From: Pseudonocardia sp. ICBG1293
GTDB lineage: Bacteria > Actinomycetota > Actinomycetes > Mycobacteriales > Pseudonocardiaceae
Direction of reading: 5' to 3'
Assembly (NCBI RefSeq): GCF_020131355.1
Contig: NZ_JAHLEL010000044.1
Coordinates: forward strand, 496,001-560,000
DNA length: 64,000 bases
In this document: positions 1-8,767 of the stretch, in pieces
Position numbering within the stretch: position 1 is the stretch's first letter
How the letters are laid out: the number at the start of each line of letters is the position of its first letter
Made by a program: the position numbers and the translations under genes
Notes under the pieces: generated by a model
The model's database searches: none
Told to the model about the DNA's origin: nothing
Seen by the model: the letters and a program-made list of their open reading frames with translations, nothing else

Positions 1-48
1 GCCCTGGAACAGGCGCTCACCGCCATGGCCGACCCCGGCACGTCGTGA
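1..48 (+). CDS. C-terminal end of an unidentified protein (partial)
   Basis: The frame is open from the window edge and ends at a TGA at 46-48, giving a 15-residue tail with an alanine-rich, helix-like composition. Too little is present to name a family. It converges on the minus-strand hydratase gene; the 88-bp gap between the two stops contains a short GC hairpin (68-73 pairing with 77-82). Confidence 0.4.
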   Translation, partial: ALEQALTAMADPGTS

Positions 49-136
49 CCGCCCTCATCCGGGTCCCGGCGCGCCACGCGCCGCGTGCGGTGGAGACCCC
101 GCGGCAGCGGCGCCTCGTCCGCCGGTACGGGTCCCG

Positions 137-1012
137 CTAGGACGCGAGCTCGATGCTCCCCCGGACCGACTCCGGTGCCCCGTCGGCGCCGGCGGCGACG
201 GCGATGCGGTCCCCGTCGGGGGTCCCGCCCACCCACACGTCGGCGCCGGCGAACGCGGGCGCGGTGAGCCGGTACTCGAAGCCCCGGACGAACGCCGTCG
301 GGCGGTGCCGGCGTGCGATCTCTAGGCCGAGCAGGGCGAACAGCGGACCGTGCACGACGAGCCCGGGGCAGCCCTCGACGCCGGTGACGTAGGGCAGGTC
401 GTAGTGGATGCGATGGGTGTTGTAGGTCAGCGCCGACATCCGGAACAGCAGCTCCGGGCCGGTCGGCAGGGTGAACCCCCACTCGTGGTCCGGTCGCGGG
501 GCCGGGTCGGGGGTGGTCAGACCGCGGCCGGTGCCGGGCGGCTGGGAGCGGTAGACGATGTCCTGCTCCTCCACGCAGAGGAGCGTGTCGTCACGACGGA
601 ACTCCGCGCGCGTGGTCACGAAGGCCATCTCGCCGGTGCGTCCCTGCTTCACCCGGACCGGGCCGAGCTCCTGGCGGCGGGTCACCGGCTCACCGACCCG
701 CCACGGCGCGTGCCAGGTCAGACGGCCGCCGGCGAACATCCGGCGCCGGTCCGGGACCGGGGGCAGGAAGTGGCCCTCGCGGGGGTGGCCGTCGTCGCCG
801 AGCGCCGACATCAGCGGGGTGTCGAGGAAGGCGAACCAGTGCCACAGCGGCGGGAGCGGATCCCCCTCGGCGGCGACCGGGTCGAGGTCGAGCAGCCCGG
901 AGAACGCGGCGACCGCCCACGGGGTGACGGCACCGGTGCCGACGAGCGGCCCGGGGGCCCAGCCGTCGAGGGCGGCGGCCAGGTCGGCGGGGGTGTTCCC
1001 GGGGCCGGTCAC
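137..1012 (-). CDS. MaoC/HTD2-like acyl dehydratase (hot-dog fold)
   Basis: Predicted 291-residue double hot-dog protein. The N-terminal half resembles FAS1-like dehydratase domains and the C-terminal half contains the family signature YNTHRIHYDLPY followed by PGLVVHGPL, typical of HTD2-type 3-hydroxyacyl or mesaconyl/itaconyl-CoA hydratases. The GTG start at 1012 overlaps the stop of the alpha/beta hydrolase by 4 nt (GTGA), which fixes the start and shows translational coupling. It is the last gene of the plsB2 to hydratase operon, so a role in acyl-CoA or acyl-ACP processing for lipid storage is plausible, but the substrate cannot be read from the sequence. Confidence 0.8.
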   Translation of the reverse strand: MTGPGNTPADLAAALDGWAPGPLVGTGAVTPWAVAAFSGLLDLDPVAAEGDPLPPLWHWFAFLDTPLMSALGDDGHPREGHFLPPVPDRRRMFAGGRLTWHAPWRVGEPVTRRQELGPVRVKQGRTGEMAFVTTRAEFRRDDTLLCVEEQDIVYRSQPPGTGRGLTTPDPAPRPDHEWGFTLPTGPELLFRMSALTYNTHRIHYDLPYVTGVEGCPGLVVHGPLFALLGLEIARRHRPTAFVRGFEYRLTAPAFAGADVWVGGTPDGDRIAVAAGADGAPESVRGSIELAS

Positions 1013-1803
1013 GACGCGACCTGGTAGCGGGTGTGCTGCAGGATCGTCCAGGCCACCAGGGCCGGGTTGTCCACCATCGGGACGTGGCCCACGCCGGGGA
1101 GCACGACCAGCTCGGCGCCGGGTACGGCGTCCATCAGCGGGCGGCCGTAGCGGCCGTAGGGGATCGTGCGGTCCGAGCCGGCCCAGGCGACCCGCACCGG
1201 GCAGGGCAGCTGCTCGAACGGGGTGATCGCGGTGTCCATCCTCGCCGCGGACAGCAGCGGCTCCAGGATGGTGCAGCCGGCGAGGTCGTCGAACAGCTCG
1301 GCCACCTCCTCGGGGGTGTAGCGGTCGGCGTGCTCGGCCACGGTGAGCAGGAGCAGCCTGCGGATCACCCCGCACGAGGCCAGTGTGCGCATCGGCGCCC
1401 ACCCCGCGAGCAGTGCCCCGACCCGGAACACCGCGAGCAGCCGGTACAGGTCCGAGGGCACCGACCAGGCCCCGGCCGGGGACAGCCCGACGACCGAGCG
1501 GGCCCGGCCGCGGCGGGCCAGCTCCAGGGCGGCCCAGCCGCCCAGGGAGTTGCCGACCACGTGCGGCCGTTCCGGCACGCCCAGCGCGTCGAGCTCCCCG
1601 ACCAGGGCGTCGACCATCAGGTCCATGCTGAACTCGCCGTCGGGCATCGACGGGCCGTCGAGGTGCCCGGGCATCGTGACCGCCCAGACCTCGTGGTGTT
1701 CCTCCAGCATGGGCAGCAGCGGCTTCCAGGCCCGCCAGGACGAGGTCATCCCGTGGAGCAGCAGCAACGGCTCCCCCGAGCCGCCGACGTGGTGTGCGCT
1801 CAT
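1009..1803 (-). CDS. Alpha/beta hydrolase
   Basis: 264-residue alpha/beta-hydrolase-fold protein. Visible elements are the oxyanion HG motif (LLLLHGMTSSW, about residue 17), the nucleophile elbow GNSLGG (about residue 93), a late acid in GSDRTIPYG and the catalytic histidine in PGVGHVPMVDNP. ATG at 1803 overlaps the stop of the wax synthase gene (ATGA). Its position between a wax-ester/diacylglycerol acyltransferase and an acyl hydratase suggests an esterase or lipase acting on neutral lipids or acyl thioesters. Actual substrate unknown. Confidence 0.85.
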   Translation of the reverse strand: MSAHHVGGSGEPLLLLHGMTSSWRAWKPLLPMLEEHHEVWAVTMPGHLDGPSMPDGEFSMDLMVDALVGELDALGVPERPHVVGNSLGGWAALELARRGRARSVVGLSPAGAWSVPSDLYRLLAVFRVGALLAGWAPMRTLASCGVIRRLLLLTVAEHADRYTPEEVAELFDDLAGCTILEPLLSAARMDTAITPFEQLPCPVRVAWAGSDRTIPYGRYGRPLMDAVPGAELVVLPGVGHVPMVDNPALVAWTILQHTRYQVAS

Positions 1804-3236
1804 CCGACGATCATCGGCTCGGCGGCCCCCGGCTGCAGCGCGAGGACCTCCGCGAAGCCCCCGGCCAGGCAGCGGGCGAACTCCTCGCGGTCGGTGATCG
1901 CCGCCGCGTCGATGTTCGCACCGACGCAGCACTGGTCCCCGTGGGTGACCACCGAGATCATGGCGGCGCAGCCGGGCAGCGGCGCGAACGGGTAGACGCG
2001 GTCGATCCGGGCACCGCACAGGAACGCCTCGGACCGCAGGCCCGGCACGTTCGAGGCCTGCAGGTCGTTGCCCTGGGTCGAGCCGCCCGCGACCAGGGTC
2101 AGCAACGGGCCCGGCAGCCGGGCCAGCAGCGGGGCGACGACGTCGGGGCTCTCCAGCGCGGGCTCGGAACGGGCCGCGCGCATCTGCTCGGACACCGCGC
2201 GGATCCGCAGGGCCGGGTCGGCGATGCCCATCGGCGCGGCGAGCCGGGCCGGTGCCCAGCGGTTGCCGCCCGCGGCGTCGCCCTCCCGGCGCACCGAGAC
2301 CGGCACCGAGGTGCGCAGGGTCGCGTCGCCGGCGACCGGGTGTCCCATCGCCTCGTGGTAGAGCCGGAAGGCGCCCAGCAGGGACGCGACGAAGGCGTCG
2401 TTGAACGAGCCGCCCACCGACTTGCCCGCCGCGCGCAGATCGGCGAACTCGACGTCGAGCGCGACGAACCGCCAGGACATCCCGCGCGGACGCAGCAACT
2501 CCGAGGCCCCGCCGGGCGGCGGGGACAGCACCCGCAGCGCCGAGTCGAGGTAGCGGGCCGTGTCGCGGGCGGCCGAGAGCGGGTGGGTGAGCGCGCCGAC
2601 GACGTCGCGGGCGGCGCGGGCGGCCGCCGGGACGATCCCGGCCTCGCGGCGGACCAGCCGGTCGACCTCGGCCAGCGGGTCGGGCGAGGTCGGCCGGGGC
2701 GCGGCGGGCTGCGGCTTGGAGTCGTCGTGCTCGCGCTTGCGGCTGTGCAGCTGCGACAGCAGCTGCACCACGCCCATCCCGTCGGTCAGCACGTGGTGCA
2801 GCTTCAGCAGGAACGCCGACCGCCCGCCGGGCAGACCCTCGACGAGCATGGCCTCCCAGGGCGGCCGCTCCCGGTCGAACGGGGTCATCATGAACTGCTC
2901 GGCGATCGGCGACAGCTCCGGCCAGAAGCCCGGCCCGGCGCCGGGGATCCGTACCCGCCGCAGGTGGTAGTGCAGGTCGAACTCGAGGTCGTGGATCCAG
3001 TAGGGCGTGCCGAGACCCGCCAGCGGCTCGCGGATGCGCTCGCGGAAACGCGGGACCATCCGGGTCGCCCAGTCCACCGCCGCGACCAGCCGGTCCCAGT
3101 CGGGCCGGGCGTCGAGCAGCTCGACCGCCAGCACCGGGGACCGGAACCGGGGGTCGTCGCCCTCGGCCCGCCACATCATCACCTCGAACGGCGACATCTC
3201 ACGGGCCGAGCCCCAGGCCGCCGGGGAGTCGCTCAT
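1800..3236 (-). CDS. Wax ester synthase / diacylglycerol O-acyltransferase (WS/DGAT)
   Basis: 478-residue WES_acyltransf/DUF1298 protein that would transfer an acyl group from acyl-CoA to diacylglycerol or a fatty alcohol at the membrane/lipid-droplet surface. The catalytic HHxxxDG motif is present as HHVLTDGMG about one third into the protein, and the N-terminal MSPFEVMMW segment is typical. Length matches the family (about 450-480). The ATG start at 3236 overlaps the stop of the HAD-PlsC gene by 4 nt. In M. tuberculosis, Rv2484c occupies the equivalent place after plsC and plsB2, so this is the terminal acylation enzyme of a triacylglycerol operon. Confidence 0.93.
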   Translation of the reverse strand: MSDSPAAWGSAREMSPFEVMMWRAEGDDPRFRSPVLAVELLDARPDWDRLVAAVDWATRMVPRFRERIREPLAGLGTPYWIHDLEFDLHYHLRRVRIPGAGPGFWPELSPIAEQFMMTPFDRERPPWEAMLVEGLPGGRSAFLLKLHHVLTDGMGVVQLLSQLHSRKREHDDSKPQPAAPRPTSPDPLAEVDRLVRREAGIVPAAARAARDVVGALTHPLSAARDTARYLDSALRVLSPPPGGASELLRPRGMSWRFVALDVEFADLRAAGKSVGGSFNDAFVASLLGAFRLYHEAMGHPVAGDATLRTSVPVSVRREGDAAGGNRWAPARLAAPMGIADPALRIRAVSEQMRAARSEPALESPDVVAPLLARLPGPLLTLVAGGSTQGNDLQASNVPGLRSEAFLCGARIDRVYPFAPLPGCAAMISVVTHGDQCCVGANIDAAAITDREEFARCLAGGFAEVLALQPGAAEPMIVG

Positions 3237-4753
3237 TCCGGGTCCTCCTGGCTGTCGCGGGTCCGGTCGGCGTCGGGCGTCGCGATGCGGCGCTCGGGCC
3301 ATGCGGCGAGGGTGTCGAGGAACCGGCCCCGGACCTCGTCGGCGTACTTCCCGGCGTCCTCCGGGACCCAGGTCGAGGTGTCGACGGGGGGCAGCACCGC
3401 GACCTGCACGGTGCCGCCGCGCAGCGTCTGGGCGCCGCGCCACATGATCTGGCCGGCGTTGCGGATGACCACCGGCACGATCGGCACCCCGGCCTGCATC
3501 GCGATGTGGAACGCGCCCTTCTTGAACGGGCCGAGCCGTGGCGTCGGCGAGCGCGTGCCCTCCGGGGCCATCGCGAGCGAGATCCCCTCGTCGCGCAGCT
3601 TGTCCACGGCCGGCTGCAGCGCCGCGCGGGCGGCGCGCGAGTTCGACCGGTCGACGAACGCGACGTCGGCGGCCCAGAACAGCTGCCCCCACACGGGGAT
3701 CTGCGCGGCCTCCTTCTTCGCGACGCCGGTGAAGCTCTCGCGCAGGAGCTTCATCAGCACCGGCACGTCGAACTTGGACTGGTGGTTGAACACGAACACG
3801 CACGGCCGCGCGGAGTGCAGGTACTCCGCACCCGTCACCTCGACGTCGATGCCGGCCAGCCCGAAGGCGACGTCGGCGCCGACCGAGCCCGCCATGTCGA
3901 CGAACCGCCGCCGCGACCCGTGCAGCAGCCCGGCCCCGGCCGCGGCGGCCAACCCGCCCGCCATGCCGCCGTAGAAGACGGCGGTGCGGGCGACGTCGGT
4001 GACGCTGGGGAACAGACCCCCGCGCGGCGCGCAGTCCAGCACCGGCCAGCCCCGGTCACCGGCGAGCCCGCGCAGCGAGTCGGTCGGTGACACCGCGACC
4101 GCGTGGCCGACCGCGGACAGGAACTCCGCGTCCTCGGTGCCGTTGGCGTAGCCGAAGCAGTCCGCCAGGTCGACGCCGTGCGCGGCGGCGTCGGCGCGCA
4201 CGGCCTCGGCCTTGCCGGTGCCCCACAGCGAGGTGCCCGCCACCCGGCCGGTCAGCACACCGTCGCGCACCTCCAGCTCGGTGCACAGCACCCGGTCGGC
4301 ACCGAGCTCGTCGGCCATCGGCTGCACCTGGAACCGGGTCGCCGAGGACGCCATGACCACCTGGTGACCCTGCTCCTGGTGCGCGGCGACGAGCTCCCAC
4401 ACCTCGGGGTGCAGCGACGCGGCGATCTCGTCGCGGAACAGCGTTCGCCCGAGGCTCAGCAGCTCGTCCTCGCTGCGCCCGGTCCAGGTTGCGAGCGTGA
4501 TGGAGAGGAACTCCTTGAAGTCGTCGTCGGTGCGGATGCCGCGCATCCCCGACAGCACGGTGCGCACCATCTCGACCGGGCCGACGTCGAACTCGCGCAG
4601 CCGCTTGCGGTAGAAGGCGCCCGCGGAGTAGCCGTCGATGACGGTGCCGTCGTAGTCGAAGTAGGCGACCGTGCCCGGCCCCGGCTCCGCCTCCCGGACG
4701 GCCCGGAGCCGGTCCCGGAGGTCACCGGACGGCGTCCCGTCAGCTGGCGACAC
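3233..4753 (-). CDS. plsC: HAD phosphatase-PlsC fusion: 1-acylglycerol-3-phosphate acyltransferase
   Basis: About 506 residues in two domains. The N-terminal HAD-IB part has the aspartate nucleophile motif DYDGT (about residue 35) and a KAEAVR-type loop; the C-terminal PlsC part has the acyltransferase NHQSKFD (HX4D) and PEGTRS motifs. The phosphatase plus acyltransferase pairing suggests conversion of lysophosphatidate to phosphatidate and possibly on to diacylglycerol for the downstream WS/DGAT. I chose GTG at 4753 because an AAGGGG ribosome site precedes it; a GTG at 4771 is the alternative. Either start overlaps the plsB2 gene. The homologous arrangement in M. tuberculosis is Rv2483c. Confidence 0.92.
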   Translation of the reverse strand: MSPADGTPSGDLRDRLRAVREAEPGPGTVAYFDYDGTVIDGYSAGAFYRKRLREFDVGPVEMVRTVLSGMRGIRTDDDFKEFLSITLATWTGRSEDELLSLGRTLFRDEIAASLHPEVWELVAAHQEQGHQVVMASSATRFQVQPMADELGADRVLCTELEVRDGVLTGRVAGTSLWGTGKAEAVRADAAAHGVDLADCFGYANGTEDAEFLSAVGHAVAVSPTDSLRGLAGDRGWPVLDCAPRGGLFPSVTDVARTAVFYGGMAGGLAAAAGAGLLHGSRRRFVDMAGSVGADVAFGLAGIDVEVTGAEYLHSARPCVFVFNHQSKFDVPVLMKLLRESFTGVAKKEAAQIPVWGQLFWAADVAFVDRSNSRAARAALQPAVDKLRDEGISLAMAPEGTRSPTPRLGPFKKGAFHIAMQAGVPIVPVVIRNAGQIMWRGAQTLRGGTVQVAVLPPVDTSTWVPEDAGKYADEVRGRFLDTLAAWPERRIATPDADRTRDSQEDPE

Positions 4754-7130
4754 CCGAATCCCCTTCCGCACGCTGCTTGGCCCCGGACGGCGGGACCGCC
4801 GGTGACGCCGGGACCGCCCCGGACGCCGTGCGCTCCCCGGAACCGAGGACCACCTCGAGGCGGGCGCGCTGCAGCTCGCCCAGCCGTCCCAGATCGTGGA
4901 TCACCGCAGTGACCTCCGCCAGCCAGGCCGCGCGCCGCTCGCCCAGGGGCGCACCGGCGGCGCCGGAGTCCTCGAGCAGGTCGCGGTTGCCCGCCTGGCG
5001 CACGGCCGTGGCGTACAGCTCGCGCGACACCGAGTCCGCCCGGTCGAGCCGCTGCTGCAGCAGCATCTGGCGGCCGACTCCGAGGCAGTCCTCCAGGAAC
5101 TCCTTCTCCTCGGTCATCGGCTGTTCGCCGAGTGCGACGAGCCGGTCGGAGACGACGAGCTGGGCGTCGAGGAACGAGCGCAGCACGCCCGGCGCGACCA
5201 GCAGCGGCGCCTGGCGCAGCGCGCCCCGCACGTCCGCCGGGTCCGCCGCGCGGGTGCGCCACCCCGGGTCGACGAGGTCCAGCTCACCGATGATCTCGCT
5301 GCGGAACTCCCGGCGGGTGGAGAAGAAGAACTCGAACTTCAGCAGGTCACGCAACCGGGCCAGCTCGCGCCATGCGACCTCGACGATGTCCTCGTCCGCG
5401 CCGGCGTCGCCGATCCGCAGCAGTGCCACCTCGAGCATGGCGCGGTTGAGCAGGTGGTGCAGCGCGCCGTTGCGGTAGAAGGCGGCGACGTGGTGGCGCC
5501 CGGTGCTGACGGCGAACACCGGCTCGGTCCCGCCGTCGTAGACGGTGACGACCCCGGCCTCGGCGAGCCGGTCGAGCGTCATCCGCAGGCCGTGCCGGGT
5601 CCGCAGCTCGGCGATCGGCACCGGGATCCCGCGCGCCTCCAGGTAGTCCGCCAGCGGCGCGACGACCTCGCGGACCTGCTGCAGGGTCAACGCCCTGTCC
5701 TGCGCCCACAGCAGGGCGAACGTCGCGAGCGAGGTCGCCGTCGCCGGGGTGACGCGGTTGATCCCCGCGCACACCCGGAACGCGACCTTCTCCAGCTGGG
5801 CCCGGCCCGGGCCGGCGTCGTCGAGGGCACGGCGCAGCGCGAACGGCTCGGCGAAGCGCACCCGGGCGGTGCCGATGTGGCGGCGCTGGTCGCGGAAGTA
5901 GCCGTAGAGCCAGCCCAGGCCCTCGGCCTTCTTCTCCCCGCCGCGCTGCTCGGCGGCCATCGCGCCGACCTCGTGCAGCTGGTCGTAGACGATCGACACC
6001 GGGACCAGCACCGCGTCGAGCTCGGGGCGGTCCTCCAGCGCGGACACCAGGTAGCGCAGCAGCCCGACCCGGGGCTTGCGGAGCTTGCCGGTGCGGCTGC
6101 GGCCGCCCTCGATGTACCACTCGAGGTTGAACCGCTTGGCGAGCAGGTGTCCCAGGTACTCCTGGATCGCGGCCTTGTAGACGGTGTCGCCGCCGAAGGT
6201 GCGGCGGATGAACACGATCCCGGCGCGCCGCCCGAGCGCCCCCATCGGCCAGAACGACAGGTTGTTGCCACCCAGGACGTGGTTGCGCGGGAAGTTGCGG
6301 TCGTGCAGCACCTCGGCGAACAGCAGCGGGTCGGCGTAGGAGCGGTGGCTGGGCAGGAACACCAGCGCGTGCTCCTTGTTCAGCTCGCGCAGCCGCTCCA
6401 GCCCGGACTCGTCGACCTGCACGTCCCAGGCCTTGGTGTGCATCGGGCCCATCATCGCCCGGAACACGTCGATCGCCGGCGGGCTCTGCACCGCGGCCAT
6501 CTCGTGCAGGCAGGACTCCAGACGCTGCTCGACCTCCGCGGCCGGGCTGCCGGTCTGCCGGGCGAGCCGCTCGACCAGTGCCGGGAACCGGGCCGAGGAG
6601 GTGATCTGCTCCACCATCCGGCGCGGCACCTTGTAGCGGTCGCCCAGGATGCGCCGCTCCGCACGGTCGCAGGCCAGGACCGCCTGACGGGCGACGAAGC
6701 GGGTGAACCCGTGCGAGCCGGGCCGCCCGCTCTCCTGGGCGACGAAGCGCGACACCAGGTCGGCGACGGTCGCGGGCTCCCCCGCGACGACGTGCGCGGC
6801 GTCCGGACGGTGCCGGGCCATCGAGGGGTGCAGCGGCGACCACGCCATCCGCATGACCGCGGACGTGGCGAGCCCGGCGAGCTTGCGGACCGCGCCGCCG
6901 TCCTCGGGCTCGGGGGTCACCCAGGCCACGCGGGCCGGGACGATCACGGTGTCGTCGCCGTGCAGCGCCTCGCCCAGCGCGGACGGCACCTCGCCGTTGG
7001 CGCCGATCCCGACGACCGCCGCGCCCGGGTGCTGCTCCTCGACCCAGCGGCGCAGGATGCCGCGTTCGGTGTGCGACCGGGCCTGGGTCACCACGACCTC
7101 ACGTCCGCCGGTGAGGTCGTCGGTCGTCAT
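4740..7130 (-). CDS. plsB: Glycerol-3-phosphate 1-O-acyltransferase
   Basis: 796-residue membrane-associated PlsB that acylates sn-glycerol-3-phosphate at position 1, the first step of phospholipid and triacylglycerol synthesis. Visible motifs: HRSYADP (HX4D, motif I), the GGRSRTGK block (motif III, G-3-P binding) and VPVSIVYDQ (motif IV). Length agrees with PlsB2 (about 790). ATG at 7130 lies just after a GGGGGG stretch. It heads a five-gene operon with overlapping ends. A TAGGTT hexamer on the minus strand (plus-strand 7179-7184) is a possible -10 box, leaving a leader of about 45 nt. Confidence 0.95.
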   Translation of the reverse strand: MTTDDLTGGREVVVTQARSHTERGILRRWVEEQHPGAAVVGIGANGEVPSALGEALHGDDTVIVPARVAWVTPEPEDGGAVRKLAGLATSAVMRMAWSPLHPSMARHRPDAAHVVAGEPATVADLVSRFVAQESGRPGSHGFTRFVARQAVLACDRAERRILGDRYKVPRRMVEQITSSARFPALVERLARQTGSPAAEVEQRLESCLHEMAAVQSPPAIDVFRAMMGPMHTKAWDVQVDESGLERLRELNKEHALVFLPSHRSYADPLLFAEVLHDRNFPRNHVLGGNNLSFWPMGALGRRAGIVFIRRTFGGDTVYKAAIQEYLGHLLAKRFNLEWYIEGGRSRTGKLRKPRVGLLRYLVSALEDRPELDAVLVPVSIVYDQLHEVGAMAAEQRGGEKKAEGLGWLYGYFRDQRRHIGTARVRFAEPFALRRALDDAGPGRAQLEKVAFRVCAGINRVTPATATSLATFALLWAQDRALTLQQVREVVAPLADYLEARGIPVPIAELRTRHGLRMTLDRLAEAGVVTVYDGGTEPVFAVSTGRHHVAAFYRNGALHHLLNRAMLEVALLRIGDAGADEDIVEVAWRELARLRDLLKFEFFFSTRREFRSEIIGELDLVDPGWRTRAADPADVRGALRQAPLLVAPGVLRSFLDAQLVVSDRLVALGEQPMTEEKEFLEDCLGVGRQMLLQQRLDRADSVSRELYATAVRQAGNRDLLEDSGAAGAPLGERRAAWLAEVTAVIHDLGRLGELQRARLEVVLGSGERTASGAVPASPAVPPSGAKQRAEGDSGVAS

Positions 7131-7232
7131 GGAGCCCCCCGTCGCATGCCCCGCCGCGGTGCGGCGCCTGCCGGGGTCAACCTAGTTACCCGTGGGTTCG
7201 GCAACAACCCGACGCGGCGGTCCGCCGCGAAC

Positions 7233-8654
7233 TCACACGATCTTCTGCGCCTCGGTGAGCACGTGCCGCAGGATCTGCTCCATCTCGTCGAACTCGGCCT
7301 GCCCGGCGATCAGCGGCGGCGCCAGCTGGATCACCACGTCGCCCCGGTCGTCGGGGCGGCAGTACAGCCCGGCCTCGAACAGCGCACCCGGCAGGAAGCC
7401 GCGCACCAGCCTCTCCCGCTCCTGCGGGCCGAAGGTCTCCCGGGTCGTCCGGTCGCGCACCAGCTCGATCGCCCAGAAGTAGCCGTCGCCGCGCACGTCA
7501 CCGACGATCGGCAGGTCGCGGAGCCGGTCGAGGGTCGCCCGGAACGCATCGGCCCGCTCCGTGACGTTGCCGTAGAGGTCCTCGCGCTCCAGGAGGTCGA
7601 GGTTCGCGAGCGCGACGGCCGCGGAGACCGGGTGCCCGCCCCAGGTGTAGCCGTGCGGGAAGGTCACGCCGGGGGCGAGGAACGGCTCGATCACCTTCTC
7701 CGAGGCGATCATCGCGCCCAGCGGGCCGTAGCCCGACGTCATGCCCTTGGCGCAGGTGATGATGTCGGGGGCGAGGCCGAACTTCGCACTGGCGAACGGC
7801 ACGCCGTGCCTGCCGAACCCGGTGATCACCTCGTCGGCCACGAGCAGCACGTCGTGCCGGTCGCAGATCTCGCGGACCCGGGCGAAGTACGACGGCGGCG
7901 CGGTCAGGCAGCCGCCGGAGTTCTGCACCGGCTCCAGCACGACGGCGGCGACGGTGTCGGCGCCCTCGAACGCGATCGCCTCCTCGATCCGGTCGGCGGC
8001 CCAGCGGCCGAGCGCCTCGGCGTCGCCGTCGAACTCGGGGTGCCGGTAGAGGTTGGTGTTGGGCACCCGGAACCCCCCGGGCGCCAGCGGCTCGAAGTCC
8101 TTCTTCATCGCCGGCAGCCCGGTCACGGCCATCGCCCCGTGCGTGGTGCCGTGGTACGCGGTCGCCCGGGAGATCACCTTGTGCTTGAGCGGGCGGCCAC
8201 GGAGCTTGAAGTACTGCTTGGCGACCTTCCACGCGCTCTCGACGGCCTCCCCGCCGCCGGAGGTGAAGAAGACCCGGTTCAGGTCACCGGGGGCGAGGTG
8301 GGCCAGCCGCTCGGCCAGCTCGGCCGCGGGCGGGGTGGTGTAGCCCCAGACCGGGAAGAACGCCAGCTCCGCGGCCTGCTTCGCGGCGACCTCGGCCAGC
8401 TCGCGCCGCCCGTGCCCGGCCTGCACGACGAACAGCCCGGCCAGGCCGTCGAGGATGCGGCGACCGCGGTCGTCCCACAGGTGCACCCCCTCGCCGCGGG
8501 TGATCACCGGGACCGGGTTCGCCCCGTCGCGGCCGTGCATCCGGGCGAAGTGCATCCACAGGTGCCGTCCCGCGGCGTCGGCGTGCGGCGAGAGTGCGGG
8601 TGCGTCCGGGGTGGCTCCGGCCTCGGTCCGGGTCGGGTCCTCGACTGCGGTCAC
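7233..8654 (-). CDS. Class III (omega) aminotransferase, PLP-dependent
   Basis: 473-residue fold-type I aminotransferase. The PLP-binding region shows DEVITGFGRHG and the Schiff-base lysine in CAKGMTSGYGPLGAM; GGGEAVESAWKVAKQY binds the phosphate. The family transfers amino groups from omega-amino acids or polyamines (GABA, beta-alanine, putrescine) to pyruvate or 2-oxoglutarate; substrate not determinable here. The GTG start at 8654 has GAGGGAG upstream. It is transcribed divergently from a PucR-type activator, a pairing also known for GABA-utilisation genes in Corynebacterium, so GABA or a related amine is a reasonable guess. Confidence 0.88.
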   Translation of the reverse strand: MTAVEDPTRTEAGATPDAPALSPHADAAGRHLWMHFARMHGRDGANPVPVITRGEGVHLWDDRGRRILDGLAGLFVVQAGHGRRELAEVAAKQAAELAFFPVWGYTTPPAAELAERLAHLAPGDLNRVFFTSGGGEAVESAWKVAKQYFKLRGRPLKHKVISRATAYHGTTHGAMAVTGLPAMKKDFEPLAPGGFRVPNTNLYRHPEFDGDAEALGRWAADRIEEAIAFEGADTVAAVVLEPVQNSGGCLTAPPSYFARVREICDRHDVLLVADEVITGFGRHGVPFASAKFGLAPDIITCAKGMTSGYGPLGAMIASEKVIEPFLAPGVTFPHGYTWGGHPVSAAVALANLDLLEREDLYGNVTERADAFRATLDRLRDLPIVGDVRGDGYFWAIELVRDRTTRETFGPQERERLVRGFLPGALFEAGLYCRPDDRGDVVIQLAPPLIAGQAEFDEMEQILRHVLTEAQKIV

Positions 8655-8767
8655 GGGGGACTCCCTCGGTAGTGGCGTGGTGGATCCGATCGTCGGTGCC
8701 ACGACCGTCCCGGTCAGGGATACGATCCGTACGGTTTCCGACCGCCGGCCGGACGGAGTGGATCCCG

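Noticed and set aside
4896..8672. A 1258-codon open frame on the plus strand
   Set aside because: It runs antisense across plsB2 and the aminotransferase, is repetitive in Arg, Gly and Pro, and exists only because of the GC-rich third positions of the true genes.
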